Shown here piece by piece: positions 26,948 through 35,474 of a stretch of 52,430 bases of DNA. Every line of letters begins with the position of its first letter. Positions within the stretch are counted from its first letter, which is position 1. A program made the translations under genes and the position numbers. This stretch comes from an uncultured SAR86 cluster bacterium (lineage in GTDB: Bacteria > Pseudomonadota > Gammaproteobacteria > Magnimaribacterales > D2472), in assembly GCA_902605165.1 (NCBI GenBank), contig CACLBJ010000006.1, positions 1-52,430 on the forward strand, in the 5' to 3' direction. The notes under the pieces were generated by a model, which did not search any database, had not been told where the DNA came from, and saw only the letters and a program-made list of their open reading frames with translations.

Positions 26948-27665
26948 CAAGAGGATTTAAATTTCTTACGCCATAAATAAATACTGTATCTATCAATGCA
27001 ATAAATATCTTAAATATATATTTAGATAAAGCTATATAAAAAGCATCATATATGCTTAGATCAGTAGCAATAACCCAAGTAAACGTATAAATAAAAGTGT
27101 CAATCAATTGTGAGGTTATTGTAGAAAGATTATTACGTAACCAAAGATATTTTCCTTGAGTAAGAGTTTTAAGATAGTTAAAAAACCAAACATCAAATTT
27201 CTGGCTTATAAAATAAGCTGTAAGTGAGCCTATTATAAAAGCTGGAGAATATGATGCTATCACTGATAATGCATTATGCACTTCCAGTGCTGAGCCAGTT
27301 AAATCTGATGGCTTAAATAACAAACTTAAGAGAAGTGTTAATAGAACAGCAATATTTGCAAAGAAGCCAAGATTAACTGCTCTATTAGCTTCAGCTTTGC
27401 CATATTTTTCATTCAAAAGATCAGTTGAAAAATAAATACCTGAATAAAGGATTGCTCCCATACTTACTGTGAAAGTTGTATCGAATATAATAAATTCAGA
27501 AACCTTACCACCTTGCAAATTACCTAAGATAATTCCAAGTATTACCCCAGTATACAAACCATATTTACCAAAAAACTTATAAAGAATTACAACTAAAAGT
27601 AAGTCATAAAAAACTACAAGCAACCATAGGGTTTCTTGAGATAGCCCCTGAAAGAGGAATTCCAT
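26931..27665 (-). CDS. yhhQ: Queuosine precursor transporter (YhhQ/VUT family)
   Basis: A 244-residue membrane protein with about six or seven helices, of the VUT family that imports queuosine precursors (preQ0/preQ1). Family segments seen are GAILYSGIYFSTDLLNEKYGK, the SYSPAFIIGSLTAYFISQKFDVWFF block, and LWLRNNLSTITSQLIDTFIYTF. The start follows the end of the broken etfA by only a few bases, so it is probably carried on the etf transcript. Convergent overlap with thiD is 17 bases. Confidence 0.88.
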   Translation of the reverse strand: MEFLFQGLSQETLWLLVVFYDLLLVVILYKFFGKYGLYTGVILGIILGNLQGGKVSEFIIFDTTFTVSMGAILYSGIYFSTDLLNEKYGKAEANRAVNLGFFANIAVLLTLLLSLLFKPSDLTGSALEVHNALSVIASYSPAFIIGSLTAYFISQKFDVWFFNYLKTLTQGKYLWLRNNLSTITSQLIDTFIYTFTWVIATDLSIYDAFYIALSKYIFKIFIALIDTVFIYGVRNLNPLVKNGE

Positions 27666-27669
27666 CTAG

Positions 27670-28069
<400 letters not shown>

Positions 28070-28073
<4 letters not shown>

Positions 28074-28822
28074 GTTATTACCTTTGCTTCATTTTTTAAC
28101 TTTTCAACTAATTCTTCAACTGAATTAACCATCACCCCTGCTTCGCGTGTTGGCGGTAATTCAACAGACAAAATAGAAGTCCTATTTGATACATCTATTC
28201 CTAGATCAGAGACATTCTGTATAGAAAGATCTTTTTTCTTGGCTTGCATAATATTTGGTAAAGATGCATATCTTGGTTCGTTTAATCTTAAATCTGTAGT
28301 AACAACAGCTGGAAGATTCACACTTATTGTTTGTAAACCACCATCAATCTCTCTTGTAACAACTGCATTATCTCCTTCAATCTTGAGTTCAGATGCAAAT
28401 GTTGCTTGAGGCATATCAAGCATTGCAGCTAACATTTGTCCTGTTTGATTATTATCTCCATCAATTGCTTGCTTACCTAAAATTACAAGGTTAGGATTTT
28501 CAGATTCAACTATTTTGGTAAGAACTTTTGCAATTGCTAGTGGCTCAAGAAGACCTTCAGATTGAGCTAAAATAGCTCTATCGGCTCCAAGAGCAAGGCA
28601 TGCTCTAAGCTGTTCTTGAGATTCATCACCACCAACTGTGACGACTACTACTTCTGTAGCTTGTCCAGACTCTTTCAATCTTACGGCTTCTTCAACCGCA
28701 ATCTCACAAAATGGATTTACTGACATCTTTACATTATTGAGGTCAACATTTGAATTATCAGATAATGGCCTTACCTTTACGTTATAGTCCACTACTCTTT
28801 TTACAGGTACTAGTATTTTCAT
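28070..28822 (-). CDS. etfB: Electron transfer flavoprotein beta subunit
   Basis: EtfB binds AMP and forms, with EtfA, the soluble carrier between flavin dehydrogenases and ETF:quinone oxidoreductase. The 250-residue protein is complete: [54 protein letters not shown] and [23 protein letters not shown] are all normal. The TGA and the etfA ATG overlap (ATGA type). It diverges from ETF-QO with 79 bases between the starts, a natural arrangement for shared control. Since EtfB does not work alone, the damage in etfA would abolish function unless another etfA exists. Confidence 0.97.
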
Positions 28823-28901
28823 AATATGTTAAGTTTAAAGGGTTTTGCGGCTATAATTGTAAAGCTTTTTACACAATTTCTAAAGAGCTTAGGAAGTATT
28901 T

Positions 28902-30545
28902 ATGGAACGTGATGTAATGGAATATGATGTCCTTGTTGTGGGTGCTGGACCTGCTGGACTTTCTACAGCCATAAGATTTGCTCAGTTAAACAAAAAAAAT
29001 AATACAAATCACTCAATATGCGTTATTGAAAAAGGTTCTGAAGTTGGTGCTCATATTTTGTCTGGCAATGTATTTGAGCCAACAGCTCTTAATGAACTTA
29101 TTCCAGATTGGAAGGAAAGAGAAGCGCCCCTTGATACACCAGTTAAAAAAGATGTTGTTAAATATCTGATAAACAAAAATATATCTATACCTGTCCCTCT
29201 GCCAGCCATATTAATGCCTAATTTCAATAATCATGGTAATTACATAATGAGTCTTGCTAATTTTTGCAGATGGTTAGCAAAAGAAGCTGAATCTCTTGGT
29301 GTCGAGATATTTCCAGGATTTACTGCTTCTGAAGTAATTATTGAAGATGATCAGTTGAAAGGAATTGTTACAGGTGAAATGGGTGTTGGTAAGGATGGTG
29401 AAAAGAAACCATCGTATCAACCAAGTATGGAACTTAGAGGGAAATATACAATTCTGTCTGAGGGTTGCAGAGGTCATCTTGGCAAACAAATAATTAAAAA
29501 ATTTAATTTAGACGACGGTAAAGATCCCCAACATTATGGAATAGGGTTTAAAGAAATATGGGATATCAAACCTGATTTACATAAAGAAGGAACAGTTATG
29601 CATACTGCCGGTTGGCCAGCAAATGGAACAGTCTCGGGTTCTTATTGCTACCATGGAAAAAATAATCAACTTTATATGGGTTATGTTGTTCCATTGGATT
29701 ATAAAAATCCTTATTTGAGCCCATATGATGAATTTCAACAATGGAAACATCATTCTGGGATATCGAAACTTCTTAAAGATGGCACTAGAGTAGCTTATGG
29801 CGCAAGAGCACTTATAAAAGGAGGTTATCAGTCTAGACCTAAAATGTCTTTCAATGGAGGACTTATTGTCGGTGATAATGCTGGTACACTCAATTTTCCC
29901 AAGATAAAGGGAACGCATACAGCAATGAAATCAGGGATGATTGCGGCAGAAACTGTTTTTGATGCGTTAGAAAATAATAATTTTGGTTCCGATCTTATTA
30001 TTTATGAAGATAACATACGGAATTCTTGGCTTCAAAAAGAATTATATAAAGCAAGAAACTTTGGTCCCTTATTACATAAGTTTGGTAATTTTATGGGCCC
30101 TATTTTGGCTGCTATAGATCAATTCTTATTTAGAGGCAATCTGCCATTTACATTAAACCACCCTACTCCTGATTATGCTTGTTTAGAAGATGCCTCAAAA
30201 ATGCCTAAAATTGATTATCCTAAACCTGATGGAGTTATATCTTTTGATAAATTAAGCTCTGTTTACCTTTCCAATACTTCACATGAAGAAGATCAGCCAT
30301 GTCATTTGAAGTTAAAAGATGAAAACATCCCAATAAGTGTAAATTTACCTAAATATGCAGAACCAGCTCAAAGATATTGTCCTGCCGGTGTTTACGAGGT
30401 TGTAAATGAGGCTGGTCAAGACAAGTTTGTCATAAATGCACAAAATTGCGTCCATTGTAAGACATGTGACATCAAAGATCCGTCACAAAATATTACTTGG
30501 GTGACACCTGAAGGCATGGGCGGTCCAAATTACCTCAATATGTAA
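28902..30545 (+). CDS. Electron transfer flavoprotein:ubiquinone oxidoreductase (ETF-QO)
   Basis: ETF-QO is a monotopic membrane flavoprotein that passes electrons from ETF to ubiquinone. The 547 residues show the N-terminal FAD motif VVGAGPAGLS, EVGAHILSGNVF, a GFKEIWDI segment, VGDNAGTLNFPKIKGTHTAMKSG, and the C-terminal [4Fe-4S] ligands in RYCPAGVYE and NCVHCKTCDIKDPSQNITW. The ending GGPNYLNM is typical. An in-frame ATG at 28917 is an alternative start; the first has AGGAAG 8 bases upstream. A TATAAT at 28852-28857 could be its -10. It overlaps the next gene by one base. Confidence 0.97.
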   Translation: MERDVMEYDVLVVGAGPAGLSTAIRFAQLNKKNNTNHSICVIEKGSEVGAHILSGNVFEPTALNELIPDWKEREAPLDTPVKKDVVKYLINKNISIPVPLPAILMPNFNNHGNYIMSLANFCRWLAKEAESLGVEIFPGFTASEVIIEDDQLKGIVTGEMGVGKDGEKKPSYQPSMELRGKYTILSEGCRGHLGKQIIKKFNLDDGKDPQHYGIGFKEIWDIKPDLHKEGTVMHTAGWPANGTVSGSYCYHGKNNQLYMGYVVPLDYKNPYLSPYDEFQQWKHHSGISKLLKDGTRVAYGARALIKGGYQSRPKMSFNGGLIVGDNAGTLNFPKIKGTHTAMKSGMIAAETVFDALENNNFGSDLIIYEDNIRNSWLQKELYKARNFGPLLHKFGNFMGPILAAIDQFLFRGNLPFTLNHPTPDYACLEDASKMPKIDYPKPDGVISFDKLSSVYLSNTSHEEDQPCHLKLKDENIPISVNLPKYAEPAQRYCPAGVYEVVNEAGQDKFVINAQNCVHCKTCDIKDPSQNITWVTPEGMGGPNYLNM

Positions 30546-32326
30546 TGTTTAAGCTTAGATATATTCTCTATACAGGATTATTATCTTTAGGTTTAATTGT
30601 TGCTTTTAATTTGTCTCTGATACCTAATTTCTTTTCTAAAACTAACGATGAGCAAAAATTTTTAGAACTTCTAGATAAAGAATTTGCTAAATCAGTAGAG
30701 GACAATCCCATCTATGCATCCTATATGGGAGATTTACGCTTCAATACACTATGGCCTGATTATTCAATTGAAAAGATAAATAATGATCATGAACATACAT
30801 TAAAAGTTATACAAGAACTTGAGATGATGAGTGTTGATGATTTTTCACATGAAAATAAACTAAACTATCGATTATTTCTAGATGGTTACAAAAACTCTGC
30901 AGATAAACATCAATATCAAATACATTTACTACCTTTCAGTCATAGAGGCGGTATTCAGCTGCAACATGAAACAGCTGAATCATTACCTCTTCGTAATTTT
31001 CAACAATACATGGATTGGATTTCTCGTCTAGAAAAACTTAATGGTGTAATTGATCAATATATTGCGCTAGCAAACCAAGGAATTGAGAATCAAGTCATGC
31101 CCCCTAAGGTTTTAATGAGCAGAGTCTTAAATCAAATTAAATTACAAAATGTTGATTCTTATATAAATAGTCCATTCTATGATGCATTTGAGGTTTTACC
31201 AGATGAAATATCAAATCAAGAACAAGAACAAATAAGAGAACAAGCGCAAATTACTATAACCAATGTTGTAATACCCTCTTATGTAAAGTTATTAAATTTC
31301 TTTCAAAATTCTTATTATCCTAATTGTAGAGACACAATAGGAATTAGCGATATTAAAAATGGTTCGCAATACTATGAATTAATCGCAAGACAATTTACGA
31401 CTACTGAGCTCACCCCTGATGAAATACATAATATTGGATTAAGTGAAGTCTCTAGGATAAAGAATGAGATGTTTAAAATTATGGATCAAGTTCAATGGAA
31501 TGGAAGTTTTGATGAATTCTTAGACTTTCTAAGGACAGATAACCAGTTTTATTTTGAAACAGGTGAAGAGCTATTTACTGAATATCTTGCTACATCTAAA
31601 AGAATAGACCCTTTGTTGGTTAAATTATTTAAAGACTTGCCCTCTATGCCATATGGATTAAAACCTATACCAATGGAAAGTGCTCCCGATACTACAACAG
31701 CTTACTACCAAAGACCTGCTGCAGATGGTTCAAGAGCTGGATATTACTATGTAAATCTATATATGCCAGAGGTTAGACCTAAATATGAAATAGAGGCACT
31801 ATCACTTCATGAGGCAATGCCTGGTCATCATTTACAAATTGCTTATACGATGGAATTAGATTTACCAAACTTTAGAAAATATGGCGGCTATACTGCATTC
31901 GTTGAGGGATGGGGTTTATATGCTGAAAGTCTAGGTGAGGATTTAGGGATGTATAAGGATCCATATTCCAAATTTGGTCAGCTAACATATGAAATGTGGC
32001 GAGCAGTAAGACTTGTTGTTGATACCGGCATGCATTACAAAGGATGGTCAAGACAACAGGCAATTGAATATTTCTTAGACAACGCAGCAAAAACAAAACA
32101 GGATGTCATAAATGAAATTGATAGATATATTAATTGGCCTGGTCAAGCATTGGCATACAAAATTGGCGAACTTAAAATAAAGGAACTTAGAGCTATTTCT
32201 GAGAATAAGTTAGGTGATGAGTTTGATATTAAAGAATTCCATCATGAGGTTTTGAGGCATGGAGGTATACCTCTTTATGTTCTTGAGGAAAATATAAATT
32301 CTTGGATCAATCAGCAAATAAATTAG
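30545..32326 (+). CDS. DUF885 family metallopeptidase-like protein
   Basis: A 593-residue protein with an N-terminal hydrophobic signal or anchor (YILYTGLLSLGLIVAFNLSL) and the DUF885 domain. The hallmark HEAMPGHH occupies residues 422-429, in the HExxPGHH form thought to bind zinc; other family features are N-P-I-Y-A-S-Y-M-G-D near residue 55, the YYQRPAADGSRAGYYYVN strand and TAFVEGWGLYAESL. Members are predicted carboxypeptidases or dipeptidases of the periplasm, largely uncharacterised. The start codon shares a base with the ETF-QO stop, and the 3' end overlaps the CtlX-like gene by 25 bases. Confidence 0.88.
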   Translation: MFKLRYILYTGLLSLGLIVAFNLSLIPNFFSKTNDEQKFLELLDKEFAKSVEDNPIYASYMGDLRFNTLWPDYSIEKINNDHEHTLKVIQELEMMSVDDFSHENKLNYRLFLDGYKNSADKHQYQIHLLPFSHRGGIQLQHETAESLPLRNFQQYMDWISRLEKLNGVIDQYIALANQGIENQVMPPKVLMSRVLNQIKLQNVDSYINSPFYDAFEVLPDEISNQEQEQIREQAQITITNVVIPSYVKLLNFFQNSYYPNCRDTIGISDIKNGSQYYELIARQFTTTELTPDEIHNIGLSEVSRIKNEMFKIMDQVQWNGSFDEFLDFLRTDNQFYFETGEELFTEYLATSKRIDPLLVKLFKDLPSMPYGLKPIPMESAPDTTTAYYQRPAADGSRAGYYYVNLYMPEVRPKYEIEALSLHEAMPGHHLQIAYTMELDLPNFRKYGGYTAFVEGWGLYAESLGEDLGMYKDPYSKFGQLTYEMWRAVRLVVDTGMHYKGWSRQQAIEYFLDNAAKTKQDVINEIDRYINWPGQALAYKIGELKIKELRAISENKLGDEFDIKEFHHEVLRHGGIPLYVLEENINSWINQQIN

Positions 32327-33171
32327 CTCTTGTTGAGCCATCAAGTTTTAATTTTAATATAGAGACGTTTGACACAAATGTTTTTCAAAATGATATTCAA
32401 TTTAATAAGCTAGAAATTTTTGAAGAGTTTGATAACTTTATAAGCACATTAGATAAAAATAAAATCTCATTTAATATTCTAAAGAGTCCAAAAAATTCGC
32501 CTGATAGCATATATCCTAATAATTGGGTTGTAACCTTTGAAGATGGAACCTATGACTTATTTAGTATGCAATCTCCTAATAGACGAATAGAGAGATCAAA
32601 TTCAAACATAAAATTCTTAAATACAAACTATTCACTTAAAAATGATTTAACTGAGTATGAAGAACTAAATATTTTTTTAGAAGGAACTGGTTCTTTGGTT
32701 TTAGATAGAGTTAACAAAACCGCATATATGGCTGAATCAAATAGATCAAACGTAAGTTTAGCTTCAAAATGGTCTCAACTTAGAGGATATGATCTAGTTC
32801 ATTTTAAAAGCTGTATAGAAAAAAAACCTACTTACCATACAAATGTTCTAATGTTTATTACAGATAAATTTGCTGGAATATGTTTTGATTCTATCTCCGA
32901 TTCAAAATACTTACTATCAAGTATTGAAAAGACTCATAAGATTCTTAATTTATCTACAGAACAGGTTAAAAATTTTTCAGGTAATGCCATAGTTGTAAGA
33001 AATATTACTAATGATGCTAAATTCTTAATATCTTCATCAGGTCTAAAAGCTTTAGATTTAATACAAATAAAATTTATTGAAAAATATTACGATATCGTAG
33101 AAATAAATATTCCCACAATTGAAAGAATTGGTGGTGGTTCAGTCCGCTGCATGCTACTTGAATTATTCTAG
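32302..33171 (+). CDS. ctlX: Arginine-deiminase-fold hydrolase, CtlX (citrulline utilisation) type
   Basis: A 289-residue guanidino-group-modifying enzyme. Motifs match the CtlX branch: VEPSSFNFN at the start, DSIYPNNWV, PNRRIERS, LEGTGSLVLDR, the catalytic histidine H179 in YHTNVLMF, and GGGSVRCM with the nucleophile C283. CtlX-like proteins are proposed to act on citrulline or related ureido or guanidino compounds. The start is TTG at 32302 within the end of the DUF885 gene; no later start keeps the first strand. Its TAG stop shares the palindrome CTAG with the stop codon of the convergent lysE-type gene. Confidence 0.85.
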   Translation: MDQSANKLALVEPSSFNFNIETFDTNVFQNDIQFNKLEIFEEFDNFISTLDKNKISFNILKSPKNSPDSIYPNNWVVTFEDGTYDLFSMQSPNRRIERSNSNIKFLNTNYSLKNDLTEYEELNIFLEGTGSLVLDRVNKTAYMAESNRSNVSLASKWSQLRGYDLVHFKSCIEKKPTYHTNVLMFITDKFAGICFDSISDSKYLLSSIEKTHKILNLSTEQVKNFSGNAIVVRNITNDAKFLISSSGLKALDLIQIKFIEKYYDIVEINIPTIERIGGGSVRCMLLELF

Positions 33172-33758
33172 ATAATTATATTTATCAAAATTAAGCATCC
33201 AAGAGCAATAAGGATAGATCCTCCTATCTTATTGATAATTTCTTGAACTGGTTCCCATCTCTTTTGCACATTATCATGTGTAAGAACTATAGTTAAGAAT
33301 GAGAACCAAAAAGAAGTGGCTATTGCAAAGTAGATAGGAATAAAGATTTTTCCAATAGATGAAATATCATCATTAAGAATGATTGAAAATAATGAAATAA
33401 AAAAAATAAAAGCTTTTATATTGAAGATGTTTGTAATAAATCCATTTATAAAACTGCTAGACATTAATTGTGATTTTTGAGATGTCTGTGATTCACTTTT
33501 GAATGATGAGATACCTATAAATATTAAGTAACAAGATCCAAACATAGATATAAGATCACCTGCTATATTATTTGACAGTAATAAAGTTGATATGCCAAAT
33601 ATTGCTAGGTAACAATGAATTAATATCCCAACTCCAATCCCAAATGCACAGAATAACCCCCCTCTTCTTTTATTAAGTGAGACTTCTCTAATAATTATTG
33701 CTGTATCTGGTCCTGGGCTCATTACAGCAAACAAATGAGCTAAAGCTGCATAAATCAT
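33168..33758 (-). CDS. LysE-family amino-acid exporter
   Basis: A 196-residue membrane protein with about six helices. The N-terminus with MSPGPDTAIIIRE and a following GIGVGILIHCYLAIFGIS, then FINGFITNIFNIKAFIFF, are the LysE/RhtB translocator signature. The usual size is about 205. The substrate (for example threonine, homoserine or another amino acid) cannot be told. It is the last gene of the long minus-strand operon and begins 2 bases after murB. Confidence 0.9.
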   Translation of the reverse strand: MIYAALAHLFAVMSPGPDTAIIIREVSLNKRRGGLFCAFGIGVGILIHCYLAIFGISTLLLSNNIAGDLISMFGSCYLIFIGISSFKSESQTSQKSQLMSSSFINGFITNIFNIKAFIFFISLFSIILNDDISSIGKIFIPIYFAIATSFWFSFLTIVLTHDNVQKRWEPVQEIINKIGGSILIALGCLILINIII

Positions 33759-33760
33759 TC

Positions 33761-34750
33761 TTATATAATTGTTGGCTCTATCTCTAGGTGAATATTAAAC
33801 TCTTTATAGACTTTTGATTGAATGTCTAAAGAGATTTTTATTATGTCATCGTAACTAATATTGTTTTTGTTGGTAATTATTAGAGCATGACTTGAATGTA
33901 AATTATCAATAGATTCTTTATTAAGAGTACTTTTTATAAGTTCAATAAGTCTCCCAGCTCCAACTTTTACATTGAATTTATTATGATCCCATATTATTAA
34001 ATCTGTTTTTTTAAAATTGTTATATGAAATACTTTTTTCATTAATAATAGGATTTTTAAAAAAGCTTCCCACATTTGGAATTATTTTAGGGTTAGGTAAT
34101 TTAGAATCACGTAGTTCACTTATAATCTCACCTAGTTCTTTTGAAGTAATAGATTTTATATCTTTATTTTGAGAAGAAATAAGGCGTCTTATTCCTTCAT
34201 AATCCATATTCAGTTTTTCAATATGACTAAATTCAAAGTCTATATCAATAATAAAATATGGTTTAGTTTGAAAAATTGATGATCTGTAGCCAAAATCACA
34301 CTGATCTTTAAGCAGTTTTTTAAAAGTTTTATCTTCGATGTCATAAATATTGATACTTTTAATAAAATCAGAAACCTGAACTCCATATGCTCCTATATTC
34401 TGAACTGGTGCTGCACCCACAGACCCAGGAATCCCTATTAGATTCTCAATACCAAATCTATTATCCTCAATAACACTTAATACGAAATCATTCCAATTTA
34501 CAGCAGATCCAACTCTATACAATGTTGATGATATTTTATTAATAGATGAATTTTTTGATTTAATTACTTTTTTATTTAGTTTTGTAGGAAGAACTAGGTT
34601 TGTACATTCTCCTATAATCAGGAATTCATCTGATTTCTTGCAATCAACTTTAAGAAAATCTTTATTTGATTCAATTTCATATAATGTATTTGTATAACAA
34701 GGAAGGTTGAAAGAGTTTTTAATCTTAATTTCAGAATTAGTCATTATCAT
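33761..34750 (-). CDS. murB: UDP-N-acetylenolpyruvoylglucosamine reductase
   Basis: MurB reduces UDP-GlcNAc-enolpyruvate to UDP-MurNAc, the second committed step of peptidoglycan synthesis, using FAD and NADPH. The 329-residue protein is the type I (E. coli-like) form: VLPTK region, GIPGSVGAAPVQNIGAYG (FAD loop), FGYRSSIFQ, and the catalytic serine segment PNVGSFFKNP, with the final E-I-E-P-T-I-I tail carrying the catalytic glutamate. Two ATGs (34750 and 34744) could start it; both overlap the kdsB end, so it is translationally coupled. Confidence 0.96.
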   Translation of the reverse strand: MIMTNSEIKIKNSFNLPCYTNTLYEIESNKDFLKVDCKKSDEFLIIGECTNLVLPTKLNKKVIKSKNSSINKISSTLYRVGSAVNWNDFVLSVIEDNRFGIENLIGIPGSVGAAPVQNIGAYGVQVSDFIKSINIYDIEDKTFKKLLKDQCDFGYRSSIFQTKPYFIIDIDFEFSHIEKLNMDYEGIRRLISSQNKDIKSITSKELGEIISELRDSKLPNPKIIPNVGSFFKNPIINEKSISYNNFKKTDLIIWDHNKFNVKVGAGRLIELIKSTLNKESIDNLHSSHALIITNKNNISYDDIIKISLDIQSKVYKEFNIHLEIEPTII

Positions 34751-35474
34751 TAAGGATCTTTAAAGCTTTTTTATAATCAGTCTCGGTATCTATTCCAATA
34801 CTTAACTCTTCAATTTCCTCTAAATAAATATCATATCCATTATCTAAAAATCTCAATTGCTCAAGGTTTTCACGAATCTCATTTTTAGATCTAGGTAATG
34901 AAACAAAAGTACTTAAAGTTTTATAATTATATGAGTATATCCCAACATGTTGGAAATACTTTTCCTTGGTATCTGAGAGTATAGTTTGATCTACATTTCG
35001 TGAAAAATTTATAGCTCTATATGAGTCTGATAATGACACTTTTACATTATTGGGATCTTCGAAATCATTATCATTAAATAACGTACATGCTGATCCAACA
35101 GATGCATTTTTATTTTTAAAAATAATATCTGCTGTTTTGTTTATTGTTACCGGATTAATAAATGGCTCATCACCTTGCACATTAACTATAACCATATCAT
35201 CACCAATATCTAAGTTTGACGCACACTCATGAACTCTATCAGTGCCAGATACATGTTCTACTGATGTTAAGATAACGTTTGGAGTAAAGTTCTTTACATG
35301 ATCTTCAATTTTTTTTGAATCAGTTGCTATAAAAACTTTTGTAGCATTACTCTGTATAGCTCTAAGATAAACTCTTTCAATTAAACTCTTTCCATTCAAA
35401 TCAAGAAGAGCTTTTTCTTTAAGTCTTGTACTTGAGAGTCTTGAAGGAATTACTACGATAAAGTCATCCATCAC
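34737..35474 (-). CDS. kdsB: 3-deoxy-manno-octulosonate cytidylyltransferase (CMP-KDO synthetase)
   Basis: KdsB activates KDO with CTP for the lipopolysaccharide inner core. The 245-residue protein has VVIPSRLSSTRLKEKAL (nucleotide-binding start), ATDSKKIEDHV, the HVSGTDRVHECA motif, VNVQGDEPFINP, and the C-terminal LEQLRFLDNGYDI and IGIDTETD segments. It overlaps the LpxK end of the upstream fusion by 11 bases, so lipid A phosphorylation, lipid A flipping and KDO activation are encoded in series. The small Trm112/YcaR gene often found just before kdsB is absent. Confidence 0.97.
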   Translation of the reverse strand: MMDDFIVVIPSRLSSTRLKEKALLDLNGKSLIERVYLRAIQSNATKVFIATDSKKIEDHVKNFTPNVILTSVEHVSGTDRVHECASNLDIGDDMVIVNVQGDEPFINPVTINKTADIIFKNKNASVGSACTLFNDNDFEDPNNVKVSLSDSYRAINFSRNVDQTILSDTKEKYFQHVGIYSYNYKTLSTFVSLPRSKNEIRENLEQLRFLDNGYDIYLEEIEELSIGIDTETDYKKALKILNDND